Assembly: GCF_032854445.1 (NCBI RefSeq)
Contig: NC_088295.1
Span: 39,669,385 to 39,733,384, forward strand
From: Liolophura sinensis
Lineage: Eukaryota; Mollusca; Polyplacophora; Chitonida; Chitonidae
Length of the DNA: 64,000 nt
Reading direction: 5' to 3'
The notes beneath the pieces were generated by a model that had not been told where the DNA came from, ran no database searches, and saw only the letters and a program-made list of their open reading frames with translations. Positions within the stretch are counted from its first letter, which is position 1. Each line of letters starts with the position of its first letter. This document shows, in pieces, positions 44,991 through 56,620 of the stretch. The position numbers and the translations under genes are program-made.

Positions 44991-45620
44991 AGGTCTCTGA
45001 TTTAATAAGGTCATGTTGTAGGCCAATTGACAGAATACAACATAGACTGGTGGCCAGCATTTATCATGAATTCAGACCGAGGTCAGGCATATATAGGTAT
45101 TCCCACTTGTGCTCTGATTTAAGACCTTCGCGCATGCATAATGAATGCGAGCGTCTGACTGTACATAAAACACAAATAAGAGCTTGAAAGAGAATGTCTA
45201 TTTGAAGAAGAAAGGAACAAAACAACGTAGATCGTGTCGACTAAAACATTATCCTCGAATAGTTGGACCGGAGATCCTTTCTAATTTTTGGAATTTAAAA
45301 AAAAATGCATGATGGAAGAAAATACATTTTATCTCAGATTGCATCATTTGTTTTTTAACCTATTTATTTATTTAGCAAATTTAGAGCATTTTTCTGGACT
45401 GCTATTCATGCAGATAATATTTTCAAAAATTAGTAACGACCATCTCGTGACCTCGGGATGTCTCCCGAGACCAAAGTAAACCTTGCATCATCAGAGCTGC
45501 CCCAATTATACTCAACAGTGTTGTACACATAGTACATAATTCCAACAATATTATGATAGCCACTTTTCTTGTGATGTGGAATTGATACGGTGTCGCACTA
45601 GCAAGTACATAATCATATAC
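44991..45620. other. Unassigned sequence
   Basis: Nothing supported. Confidence 0.5.
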
Positions 45621-45848
45621 CGGGGCCTCCGCGGCCGAGGTGGTTAGCACGCCAGCGCGGCACAATGTGAGTTCACGACTAGATCATACTGGCTTCCTCT
45701 CCGGCTGTACGTGGGAAGTTCTCGCAGCAACCTGCGGATGGTCATGGGCTTCCCCGGCTTCTGCCCGGTTTCCTCTAACTATAATGGTGGCTGCCGTTGT
45801 ATAAAACAAATGTTCTTGAGCAGGGTTTGAAACACCAATCAAATAATA
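45621..45848 (+). mobile_element. SINE family A copy
   Basis: The head CCGCGGCCGAGGTGGTTAGC, CTGGCTTCCTCTCCGGCTGT, CAGCAACCTGCGGATGGTCA and the tail AAACACCAATCAAATAATAC span the family. The central region is slightly diverged. Confidence 0.85.
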
Positions 45849-46419
45849 CCTGGTCCCAAAATATCCCCACCAAGCTATAACGCCTTATATCACGTTACGG
45901 TTTGTGAGTTTCGCAAAAACAACGGCGGAACATTGTGCTTTCGCAGTGTAATGTAAATGAATACCAGCACGTATGCCCATGTTCAGTGTTTACATGCAGG
46001 TAACAGTCGTGAGCATTCCCGTTGTTGCCTGCAGTAACGCTTACAAAAACAGTACACTTTTTTAGCTTTTTGCAACCACAACACAGCCCAATGATCATAT
46101 TCATAAAATAGTGGCAAAAATTCACATTTCCTTTTCGACATGATAATTTTAATTGAACCTTTAACGCGTTCAAATTGTACTTACAAATGCGTTGAAATGA
46201 AAATCAAAGGGTTGAACTGGAGCGATTTATTGTAGTCTATTCCGGTGCTGATGTTGACATTCCTTATACGAATATCGTCTACTGATTTTTTTTACTGATT
46301 TAAAAGACTACTGCATGGATTGTAAAAATACAGCAGGAACGACGATCTGATATAAATTTACGGATGGTCACATTCAGTTTGCCGAAGTTAACTTTAGTTA
46401 TGGTTTTATTCTATCTGTT
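45849..46419. other. Unassigned sequence
   Basis: A Cys-rich minus-strand frame at 45895-46173 has no recognisable domain. Nothing supported. Confidence 0.5.
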
Positions 46420-46685
46420 CATTTATTTGTTTGATTTGTGTTTTACGCCGTACTCAAGAATATTTCACTTGTACGACGGTGGCCAGCATTATGGTGGGAG
46501 GAAACCGGGCACAGCCCGGGTGAAACCCACGACCATCCGCAGGTTGATGGCAGACCTTCCCACTTATAGCCGGAGAGGAAGCCAGCATGAGCTGGACTAT
46601 AACTCACAGCGACCGCATTGGTGAGAGGCTCCTGGGTCATTGCGCTGTGCTAGCGCGCTAACCAACTGAGCCACGAAGTCCCCCC
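46420..46685 (-). mobile_element. SINE family A, near full-length reverse copy
   Basis: Read on the minus strand, the head is CGTGGCTCAGTTGGTTAGCG and GTGAGTTATAGTCCAGCTC is B-box-like. The body includes GGTCGTGGGTTTCACCCGGG, and the tail GCGTAAAACACAAATCAAAC continues into AAATAAATG. Confidence 0.9.
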
Positions 46686-47041
46686 ATGTAAATGCTTCAA
46701 AAAGTAGAAACTTATACCATGAACTACGCTGAAGTATGTTGAACAAAGTCGTGTGATAATCATAGCGATTTATTAGATGTCATACCTTGGTCAAGAATTA
46801 CTCAAAATGCTGTGTTTTTATCATACTTAACATTTATATAAAAACTGTGCAAAGGTACTAGGCCTCGAGGACTTTTGGTCCACGAGCACAATCCTGGTTT
46901 ATGCAGGTATAGGAGTACCGACTTTACTTGAATTTTGGAACTGTCATGAAATCGCGACAAAAATTCCTTTTATAAATGACGTCATGTAGATTTTGAAGCG
47001 GCATCAGAGATTTGCGTATAAAGAAGTGATTAATGTCAGTT
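46686..47041. other. Unassigned sequence
   Basis: CTCAAAATGCTGTGTT here also occurs at ~34272; otherwise nothing. Confidence 0.5.
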
Positions 47042-47288
47042 ACTTGGCCCAGATGTTCGAAAATGTATTAGCTAAAACTGGTATTCAATCAATTTTATAA
47101 TTCAGATTTTTAAACCAATTCAGCAACCAATACAGCTGAACAAAGTCTACAGTATAACAGCAGCAGGCTTAGTTCATATTTAATATACTGTTATGCAATT
47201 ATTTTTGGGCTAAGTACAGAATTGAGGACTTGGCTTAAAGTTAAATCTGGTATTAAGTCTTCGAATAGTTTTGAACAACCGGGCCCTG
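47042..47288 (+). mobile_element. Small inverted-terminal-repeat element (MITE-like), copy 2
   Basis: The left end is ACTTGGCCCAGATGTTCGAA. The right end read inward is CAGGGCCCGGTTGTTCAAAA. The interior matches copy 1 (37646), for example GTTCATATTTAATATA and GACTTGGCTTAAAGTTAAAT. No clear target duplication was seen. Confidence 0.75.
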
Positions 47289-48423
47289 ATAATCAGATAT
47301 ACTTCCAACACCATGCAGGTCAATCTCATGACATATCCCACCAAATCTCTCATTAACATTCAACCAAGAACCAAAATCCATATCCATAACATGTATATAG
47401 CGGTGAAGAGTAGAGCTAGGGTGGGTGTCTACATATCGTGGAAAAGGGTATATAATGTCAGTTCACTGAAAAATTTGCCTTGCAGAAAGAACATTTGAGA
47501 AGCGGAACAAACAACGTGCAACAACCTCAACTTTACAACTCTTCGCGTTGTAAACATGTTGTCAAATTATTATTTTGAGACTCGATTAACCATAGGTAGA
47601 TTTTCTGTTCCTTTGTTTGAGCTTGGTTGGATTAATACTTGAGAGTCAACAAATTACAAAATAGCCCCTTATTAAGGTTATGGAGTTCCAAGTCATATTA
47701 CACGAAGGATCTCTTGTTCATCATGGACGACCGTTATGGGTATTAGGCGAGATGTAAGCAAAAGCCTATTTCTGTAAACTCGAGCACCGGTATGATTTAG
47801 ATACGAGTATTTGCCATGTGTGTGCCGACTGTGCGATAAGTCAGATTAAAACACGTCTTAAAGCGGCCTGACTTTGACAAAATGTTTATTATTATTGTGT
47901 ATGCTTTTTCAGGAAGTGTCATTGGCCTGGCAGTAAGCTGATAATGTACCTCGGCTGAAGGGGGCGGGACCGACTGTGTGGATGGTGTTAGCACGGGATC
48001 ACCATGCGGGACTGTCCACATGAGTACTTGACTATGACAGTGGCGCGGCCCGAGTCAGGTCTTACGTACTTAACAACACTGAGGATGGCTGTGGTGTATT
48101 TATTTGGACATTAGCAGATTCTTGATGTATTTACCCGAGGTTCTACAATGACACCGAGTTGCTGCGGTATTAGTTAGTGCTCTGATTTCTTATATATTCA
48201 CCTTACCCCACATAGCGAAGGAAAGACGCCTTTATATGAGCACCGGGACGAGCTCCCATGAAGAGGTGATACGACGTCACATTGTATATCGGAGATTAAA
48301 ACTTAAGGTCGAAGGTTAAGGATCACAGGTCGGAAGTATTCTCGGTGGTGACCTTTCCACCAGCTTCGGGAGGTGTTCCGTCAATCTCGTGCCGCAGTAG
48401 TGGAAAGCCGGCGAAGGTCCACC
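47289..48423 (+). other. Upstream region of the possible gene at 48424
   Basis: The left part is unassigned. From about 47935 the sequence becomes GC-richer, with a GC box (GGGGGCGGGAC near 47960) and a CRE-like CGACGTCAC near 48272. That would fit a promoter and 5' UTR, but it is inferred. Confidence 0.35.
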
Positions 48424-48547
48424 ATGTTGGCTGGCTGGAAAGGCGTGAAGACCAGCCGGCAGCTTTTGGTCAGGTTATTTAGCGTGGCCGTGCTCTACAT
48501 GACGGCGATGTTCGTCTACCAGATCTGGTATACCAGGCTTCCTACAG
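48424..48547 (+). CDS. Possible first coding exon of a single-pass membrane protein
   Basis: The ATG at 48424 is in a good context (CCACCATGT) and opens MLAGWKGVKTSRQLLVRLFS, followed by a hydrophobic segment to about residue 34 (VAVLYMTAMFVYQIWY) and TRLPTG. The exon ends at a donor (CCTACAG then GTAATTC, GT at 48548). A short basic N-terminus, one membrane span and a following exon suit a type II signal anchor, as in Golgi glycosyltransferases and sulfotransferases. No catalytic exon was seen in the window, so the family is unknown. The frame is also open upstream to 48373. Confidence 0.45.
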
Positions 48548-49574
48548 GTAATTCTGTTATTATATAATACCTCTACATCCGTACGTTTCCAGGTTCTTAC
48601 CACTGCCATAAACTCATACTCCATCGTTCTATTTATTGTGGGATTGCATGCTATATTGATTATTGTGGTTTGTTCATGTATTGCAATATTCTTGAAAGGC
48701 ACATTCTTATCTTCCCCAGGAAGTCTTTACAGACAGATGTAAAATAAGTCACACAGACCAGGTCTCTGTAAAATAGTGTTATGTTGTGATTTGTTTATGC
48801 ATTGTGTAACGTCTTCAGAAATGAAGACAAAATAGGTCAGTCTAGGTGTCAGAACAGACCATTCGAATACCAACCAACAAAAAGGATGTTCCGGCTCAGG
48901 CTAGTTTCTAAAACAACGCTCAACAAACCACACAAGAAATTAGGTTTCTAATAAAAGACACAGCAGGTCTCTGTTAAACACTGCTCAGCACCCTTTGCTA
49001 AGAATCTTGACAAAACTGACTGATGAAAATTCATCCTGCTTTGGATGTAATTTCCATATTTCGGCTAGCTTTGCCATTGTATAGGCTGATAATTAAATAT
49101 TGATCACAGGTTTCTTAGTGATAAAAGATTTGAACGATTTTATCGGAAAGTATACCAATTAATTAATTGCCAAGTGAAGAATATTGAAAATGGATCACTG
49201 TCCTTCGATCCAAGCATCCGCATTACTAATTTCTGTTCTTACAGTGTGCTTGGTGTAAAACCAATACCATACACGGGAATACAAAATAACCGGTTTTAAT
49301 GCCAAATGACATTACAGTACATGTTACGCTGAGCCTGCTGGTATGTAAGTAGTTAAGTGGTCTACAATGGCCATCCTATCTGTTATGTCGACTGATCTAG
49401 TGGCCAGGTTTGTCACCTACATTGACCAGGCCTTATGTGGCCAGTCTTGTGGCCAGTCTTGTGGCCTACAGTGGTAGGCAGGGTCCAAGGTGTAGTCTAC
49501 CCTGACTAATGTCAGCATGTAATTCAGTATTAATATTTGACTCTGTTTATACAGTAGCCATAATATGACTTCAC
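48548..49574. other. Possible intron, unassigned
   Basis: No exon or repeat recognised, apart from short duplicated phrases around 49440-49465 (GGCCAGTCTTGT twice). Confidence 0.45.
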
Positions 49575-49817
49575 TGGGGTCTCTGTGGGCGAGGTGGTTA
49601 GCGCGCCAGCGTGCATGGCGCAATGCTGTGAGTTCAAGTCCAGGTCATGCTGGCTTCCTCTCCGGCCGTACGTGGGAAGGTCTTCCAGCAACCTGCGAAT
49701 GGTCATGGGTTTCCTCTGGGCTCTGCCCCGTTTCCTCCTACCATAATGCTGGCGGCCGTCCTATAAGTGAAATATTCTTGAGTGCGGCGTAAAACACGTA
49801 TCAAATAAATAAATGAA
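49575..49817 (+). mobile_element. SINE family A, full-length with target-site duplication
   Basis: The head is TGGGCGAGGTGGTTAGCGCG, GTGAGTTCAAGTCCAGGTC is B-box-like, and the body and tail are intact (ATTCTTGAGTGCGGCGTAAA, AAATAAATAAATGAA). ATGACTTCAC occurs just before (49565-49574) and just after (49818-49827), a 10-bp target duplication that marks a comparatively young insertion. Confidence 0.93.
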
Positions 49818-52750
49818 ATGACTTCACCTATAGTCTTCAGACCATTTGTTGTATATTCTAAATATGTCCTATCATGAATTATATAAAGCTTAATAACTGA
49901 AAGTACGCACGTGGTTCATGAATGCCACTAAGTGTAGACCTCTACTTCAAACATGTCAGTCTCGTAATTAACTCGTACATATATATCCAGATACTGATCG
50001 ATCAAAAATAGCAGAGTTTGTTTAACGTACAGTCAATTTCAACAAGGCTTTTTCTCATTTCTTTCTTTTATTTTCTTTCTATTTTCTTTCTTATTATATA
50101 ATGGAAATATAGACCTTAGGCAAACTTACACGACAAAAGTTTTTTTGTTTGACACATACGTGTAGTTTCATATGTCGGCCAGCCTGAACAGGCATCGCAA
50201 ACTTCCGCACAACATTTTGGTGCCTCAGTCACACACAGATCGGCCTATCCATCAGTCACATAGATTTTCAGAAACCAAGTAAAACATTGAATCCGTTAAT
50301 TAACTCATTCATTGTTATTTCATGCAATCAGTAACAAGTAATCAGTAAACAAATCAAAAACAATCCCATCAATATACGCATTCAGTTCAGGAGATTGTAA
50401 TTATAGGGAATTTTTTGCCGAATTTCTCGATGTAAATCTGGCAAGACTCCATATCTATCAATATGAATCAATAAGACAACCAATCAGAAACGATTAACTA
50501 CTTTGTCAACCTGTTAAATCCATGTCGAGTCTGACAATTGCATACTACTCGTAAACCATGAATTAGCGGGCGTTCAAAGGCGCAAGATACATTTCTAAAA
50601 CAACGTGTATAACCAGTTCATCATAAAATATTATCAAGAAATAGCATATACATAAATAGAATATGCATATATACATAAATAGTAAATACATATATACATA
50701 AATAGTAAATACAGCAGGAAGCTGGTAACATGTAAGAGAGAAACAGCCAACCGTTATCAAGGATGTAAGGAGGACAATCGAATTTCTAGGCATGGAATTT
50801 CAGTCAAAATTCAAAATCGTAGTCCGTTTCCAGACGAAAAACAAATACTGGTTCCTCAGTCGCACTTTGATTACGGTTCTTCAAAAAAGCGTTATGTTGA
50901 TATAATGAACGCATTATATACAACTCCCAACACCAAGTTTTAGTTAAGCGGATTTAAACTCATTTGAGTAGTACTCCGTTAGCCAATTGTAACTCGTTGT
51001 GTATTATTATTTTTATTCAACTACATAAAGACATATAACTGTACTATGTCATACATTTTAAAATGAAAATAAAATCTGTTGTTGCACATTGTAGAACAGC
51101 TGCGTGTCAGTCATGATGGACGCATGCACCGCGTATGGGGCTAGTCTCCCGCCAGGTTTGGCGTAGCAGACCAAAATGAATATGTTTAAGTTATTGAACC
51201 GGATTTTTCTTAGGATGTAAGATTAATGGTCAAGAGTGTAGTTCTTCCTCTGTCTACATGTATGTGCGGAATTTAGAAAAGGTGGGGTTTGTAAGATATA
51301 ACCAATCAAGTGCTCTTTTTGGCAGCTCTTATCAAGAGGTGCTTGATAAGAGGTGCCATGCTATTTTTGACTGCCTACAGATTAAGGTGTGAAATATGTC
51401 CCATTTGTGACCATAGCTTCCGCTACCTTACCAAGGCACTGATTTATAGGCTTGCGCTGTGTAAATTTCCATCTTGAGGATAATAAATGGTAAATGGAAG
51501 GAAGTTTTAAGGCCTTAATACATGGAGGTAGACCTCGAGACTACGTATTCATAAAGTTTGGCTTTACCATGCGTGCTGCAGAAAGTGATAAATCTTCTAA
51601 AATAGAATCGAAGAAACTATAGGATGCCTTTTTCTTTGAATATGCTGCGTGTGTTCAGATCAGAACCGGACTAAAACAAATTTGAAGTCACGAAGCAATT
51701 GACGAGAATCTTCGACGCGAATAAAGACGACCGTTTAAATGATTCCAGTGGCCCTGTGAAACAAGAAAGTAGGGTCAAGTCTGTTGTAGAACACGAATAG
51801 TGTGTGAGTTCTGCTGATACCTGCCAGGTCACACCCAGGATTGCTTGTCACAACTGACATGTTTAACTCTCAGGCCCTAAGATATGTGCTTTGTGTGGAT
51901 CTTAGTCTAGGATGGGATGGAGCTGAATTTCTGTGTTTAAGCGAATTTCATGTGTATATCTGCTGTGTTCTGTTAAATTTACAAGTCTTATTGTTATCGT
52001 ATACTATCATTGCAAAACCTGTCGAAATAGTCAATTTTCTTACAAAAATATTGATGTATTTCATGCAATTCAGCTACCGGTACTTCACTGTTTTCTGTAT
52101 GGACTGTTATTTGATTTATCATTTATTTATACTTGATGATCTGACGTTATATACTCTTGGGTTTCTCTCCACATTGTGGAGGATATTGTTCGTCATTTGT
52201 TCTATATGCAACAAATATGTCTCAATGTCGCCTTCTCTGGGTCGCGTAACCGCCACGTTTCTTTTGAAGTGTCTTTTTATACAACAATTGATAGTTTAAT
52301 TAACAGTTTAATAATGAGGAAGCACAAATCATGGCATTTGAAGGGAAACAGGGAACGCTTAAGATAATCAGATATAAATATTTGATAAACGCACCTTGCT
52401 ATATGCCTTTTTGGGCCGCACAGTATAGGCGAATGTTTCTTTTAGCTCGCGTGAACTTCCGCGTGTGACGTCACCCTGAAAATAGCTTAGAGTTTGGATA
52501 CACAAACAAATGAAGATCACACGTTGTTTACAGATTCTAATGTGAAACTTTTAAAAATCATAGCAGTTCGCCATTTGTGTGACTATAGGCCTATGTTCCC
52601 AAGTAGCACACCAATTGTAGAAACATCATACGTCTTTGAAAGTTTTATTGTACATTGTTGTTGTTAGAGTGTTGTATTTATAAACAACGTAGCTCCTGCC
52701 AGGGAGACTGGGGATTTCTGAGTAAAAGACAATCCCCTGGACAACCATGC
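49818..52750. other. Unassigned sequence with a short minisatellite
   Basis: A 23-bp repeat (ATATACATAAATAGTAAATA-type) lies at about 50644-50715. The 152-codon frame at 51841-52299 starts with TTG, is T-rich and hydrophobic, and has no domain, so it is not called. Confidence 0.5.
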
Positions 52751-52851
52751 TCATGAAATAGAAACGTATTTAATACGACTACAACTCCAGTGAATTACAA
52801 AAATATAAATAAATACTTTGAAAAAGAAAATAAAATGCATATGTGGATTAC

Positions 52852-53038
52852 CAGTTATAGCACTGTTTGCCTTGGCCAGTGCCATAAAATCCTCTTTGAA
52901 CTTAGACAAATCCACAACGAGAAAACTGACCCGCTTTGCTTGTAATATATTCAAGACTTGTTTGTGACTGATAACCCTGAAGATGTTAATCATGGCTTTG
53001 ATAAATGGACTTTTGACTCGGTGAATACTGTAGTTTGT
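52852..53038 (-). CDS. Possible internal or terminal exon, unidentified protein
   Basis: On the minus strand a strong acceptor (CCCTTTCCCTCTGCCCACAG) precedes an open frame that starts in phase 0 at 53038. The peptide includes SIHRVKSPFIKAMINIFRVI, then KQVLNILQAKRVSFLVVDLS and KFKEDFMALAKANSAITG. Its amphipathic, balanced composition looks like real protein, unlike the noise frames nearby. It may end at a donor-like GTAATC (52851) or read on to a TGA at 52751-52753. I do not recognise the family and saw no partner exon. Confidence 0.35.
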
Positions 53039-53308
53039 CTGTGGGCAGAGGGAAAGGGTTGGGCAGTTCGGTGGCCTGGTAGTACAGCACAAAAAAGGTA
53101 AATAGAGTGGAAGCCACTTAGCTGTTGATAGGGAAAATACGTAGCTTGAAATGACATGTCAAGCGATATCATAACATAAATTAAATGTCATGCCATTGTA
53201 AGAAATCTAGTAGGGCTAGTTATATTGTGTACTATCGCACAGTCCTATGTTTTGTGGAAATCCTTAAGTTTTAATATTACATTAAATTAAATTACACAAA
53301 GGTAAGAA

Positions 53309-53722
53309 GTAAGAGGCCGTATTTCACTGGTTACGTGTGGCAGTTTGACAACTATCACACTGTTGTCACTGTTTTGGTTTTTCTCTCTAGTGCTGTATGT
53401 CTTAACTATATTGCACTACTGTATAAACCTTGGTTCTGCTGGACTAAATATCCCCGAGGCCTGTCTCATAGCATTTTGAGTAATTCTAGACCACTGTTGT
53501 CTAATGAATTGCAGTTAACATCACTGCACTTTTTTTTTAACTGCTTAAAGCCATGGTGCTAGGGGGTGTCTAGCTGGCTACTATGTAATCATTTCCATAA
53601 ACATTTAGAATAAAACCTTAGCTGACGTAATTGGACAAGAGACCGTATTTCACCGGTTACGCGCGACCATTTGCCAACTATCACACTGTTGTCGCCGCTC
53701 TGTTTTTTATCCCCTATGTATG
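53309..53722 (+). repeat. Two copies of a ~90-bp repeat
   Basis: GCCGTATTTCACTGGTTACG (near 53314) and ACCGTATTTCACCGGTTACG (near 53642) each lead into CAACTATCACACTGTTGTC. A more distant relative is at 24419-24480 (GGATTTCAGTGGTTACATTG). Element type unknown. Confidence 0.65.
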
Positions 53723-56282
53723 CAGATTAAAGATATACAGGTTTACCTACCAGTGAATCCTACACCGTCTGTATGGACAGGGGTAATTTGATTAAAAGAA
53801 GTGGGACAAAAAACTTCGACAGTTTTTACCGGTGTAAAAATGTGAGCGTGTCTAACCTCATACGGTGACGGATTCATGCAAGATGCGGTTTTACCACAGC
53901 GGCATTTTTTACTGCGTCAAGTGTAAATTTAAAACTGTCATAAACATTTTATCGGCTTACATACTGTACTTGGCAAGGTCGGGTTTTGTCGTATGCCGCA
54001 GCCGGTCTATTATTATGTTGTTGTGGATTTTCTTCCTTGTTTTTGTGGTCGTCTTTCACGTGATTCCGGCTTCATAGTGTACACATTCGAAAAAATATTC
54101 ACTCATGAACATGATGAATACCACATTCGTAAAGTTAGACCACTGCTATAATGACAAGGCGGACTAGAGTGCTTAGCCATATCTCCTCTCACCATTGAGG
54201 CTGCTGGTTCAAGTCCATCATGCGTTGAATCGGCCGCCGAAATACGCCACATTATTTGTTAAGTTTATACGGTGAGACTCGGTGCATAGCTTCTTTGTGA
54301 AATAATGTCCGGTTTGGCATTGCGATTGAGAGGCAAACAAACTACTCGGCCATGACCCGCTCCCTAACCTTTTGCTCTATACGTGTCCACATTTTTAGGC
54401 TTCCAAGCTTAAACCTTGGGAAGCCCATTGTTATCCAGTCTGGAAACCTATTGTTTTCGTTCGGATGTTTCCGCTCTAAAATTCTTTTCGGACAGTCCTG
54501 TTTCGGACAGTGTCGCTTTTCTCGAAAGTTCGAGCAGGATGTTATCTTTACGGTATTGAAGTTAATTCTTCTGGATCACTTAGTTTGGCAGATGGATTTT
54601 TCTAAAATTTGATAGGCATGTAGAGCGATGCTAGTTCCATAAAGTTTGATTTTTTGTAGCTTTCTGAGATATACATCAACAGATTTTAGTTACAGTATGT
54701 AACTTTAATGGTCGGTAAATCGAAAACTATGAGAGCTAGAAATTTGTAATGTTCACCGAATTGTAGCCAATGATATGCTCTTTTCGTGGGGTCAATTTAA
54801 ACTACCATAAGAGTCCTCTTGGTAAAAGTGTTTAAACCTCTTGGTAAAAGTGTTTAAATCACCTTAATTGAGGAACAGAAAATAGGACACAACAACAGAA
54901 TTATATGCTCTCTAAATGACCATTGTCTTAATATACAAGCATTGCTGTATTGCTGAACGACTGTTACAAACATCAAGTCGTAATCCTCTGTGTACTAAAG
55001 AAGAAGCTCAAAACAATTTGTTTGGACTGCTTGGCAGCCGTGAAACTGCAGGCAGTTAATCTTTGATATTGAATTGGTCCGCTGTAAATCTTGGTATCAA
55101 ATATTGATTTTTTCTTGTTTGCCTGCCTACTCCCATGCCCCATTTTGTATGGCAAGAAATGTATGGTTCTTCATTTACATTATAAACATACTAATTTACA
55201 ACCACTTAATGACACCAAACAGCTTTTATGTTATTCACTTTTATTTAGTGTTGCCATTATGCTGACAAACCTTTCTGCTTAATGAGTCTCATACTTGTGT
55301 TCCCTGACGTGAATTACTTTATACATGCCAAAACATGACAAATCGCCTATGTACGTACCCTTAGTATCGCTGTGTATATAGTACTATACATATGTAAGTA
55401 AATACATGTACACGACATGCCCCCTCCCCCACAATTCTCTCGCCTCCCCATTTTATCCATATCGAAGAGGCCGATCGTTTTGGGTTTATAGGTCTATTTA
55501 ATTATCATAAACGTATAAAAGCCATGTACTCACCAACATATGATTTATCTTTATACTTTTTAGCCCATATTTCACAGGCTACCAAATATGTGGTGAATTT
55601 GAGACGGACAAATCTTGACGACAAGGATGACTTACTTCAGTTGCCCAACTGTTTGTCGCCAATATTCGTGATATTTTCCGCCAATATCTAATTTTGATTT
55701 ATGTCTGATGAATGATGAAATCTCCTGTGCAGCGATTTAAAAGATTGAAAAATAACCAGACAAACATGAATGAAAAAAGAAAACAAACAAATATACACAA
55801 AGAGGTAAAACGTCAGGGGACTTGATGGGTTAGGTGCATTGGATTTGCTCTTTGCTTTTTGGGGAAATGATTGCGGTTTAAGATGATATTTGGGGTTGGA
55901 AGTAATCTTTATCCTGCTGAGGGAGGTGTAACCATAAACACGATCCAAACGAGCAGTTACCATTATAATACTCATTGTTTGTTTAGCCCTGCTGTGATTA
56001 TCCATCCTGCTAGGGACCTTGCATGCTGGCTCATTCTTGTGAAATGTTGGTCTCATCCATTATCAGTCGCACACACTACATTGTACATCATTTTTCCGCC
56101 ATTTGAGCCACAAACACCTTGACAGTTGCGTGTCACCCAGATTTACCGTGTATAGAGCAAAGAATACCCTGTATCCTGAGTCCTTATTGGCCTCGTGGAA
56201 AACTATTGTGGATGTTCCATGAATCACCAATTTCTACCGAAGCATGATTCTTCTTAACCTGTATTTTATTTGCTTGATCATT
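53723..56282. other. Unassigned sequence with small repeats
   Basis: A perfect 22-bp tandem duplication (CCTCTTGGTAAAAGTGTTTA plus AA) lies at 54815-54858. A tRNA-like fragment with a B-box-like GGTTCAAGTCC is near 54157-54220 and may be a SINE head. No gene supported. Confidence 0.5.
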
Positions 56283-56620
56283 GTTTTACGTCGTATACTT
56301 AGGGACTTTCCATTTGAATGATGGAAATCAGTTTCAAGGGTTCGGCAAACCGAATTGCTCGGGGTAAACCCCCGATCTTTGGCAAGTTACTGACAGAATT
56401 TACCACGTATTCACATCGTGTTGGTGGAAGATAAGTGGTATTCAACAAACGTTTTGGACTACGCAAACGGCCACACGAGTGTCGTCGATCGCTTTTTGGC
56501 ACCAAAACACTGGAAGCAGCAGGAAGAATGTGGAAATACAAGACCGGGATTGAACCCGTTTTACCTCTGAAACTTGTCAGTGTAGCCACATCCCGCTCCT
56601 GTATACCTTTTATATGACTA
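56283..56620 (-). mobile_element. SINE family D copy
   Basis: On the minus strand the copy begins near TACAGGAGCGGGATGTGGCT with B-box-like GGTTCAATCCC. The body shares TTGGTGGAAGATAAGTGG and TTCAACAAACGTTTTGGACT (plus-strand reading) with 14130-14300. Its 3' end GTATACGACGTAAAACAATG resembles the SINE A-C tails. Confidence 0.65.

Noticed and set aside
51841-52299. 152-codon hydrophobic frame
   Set aside because: No ATG at the start, T-rich composition, no domain, and overlapping frames of similar quality; likely chance.
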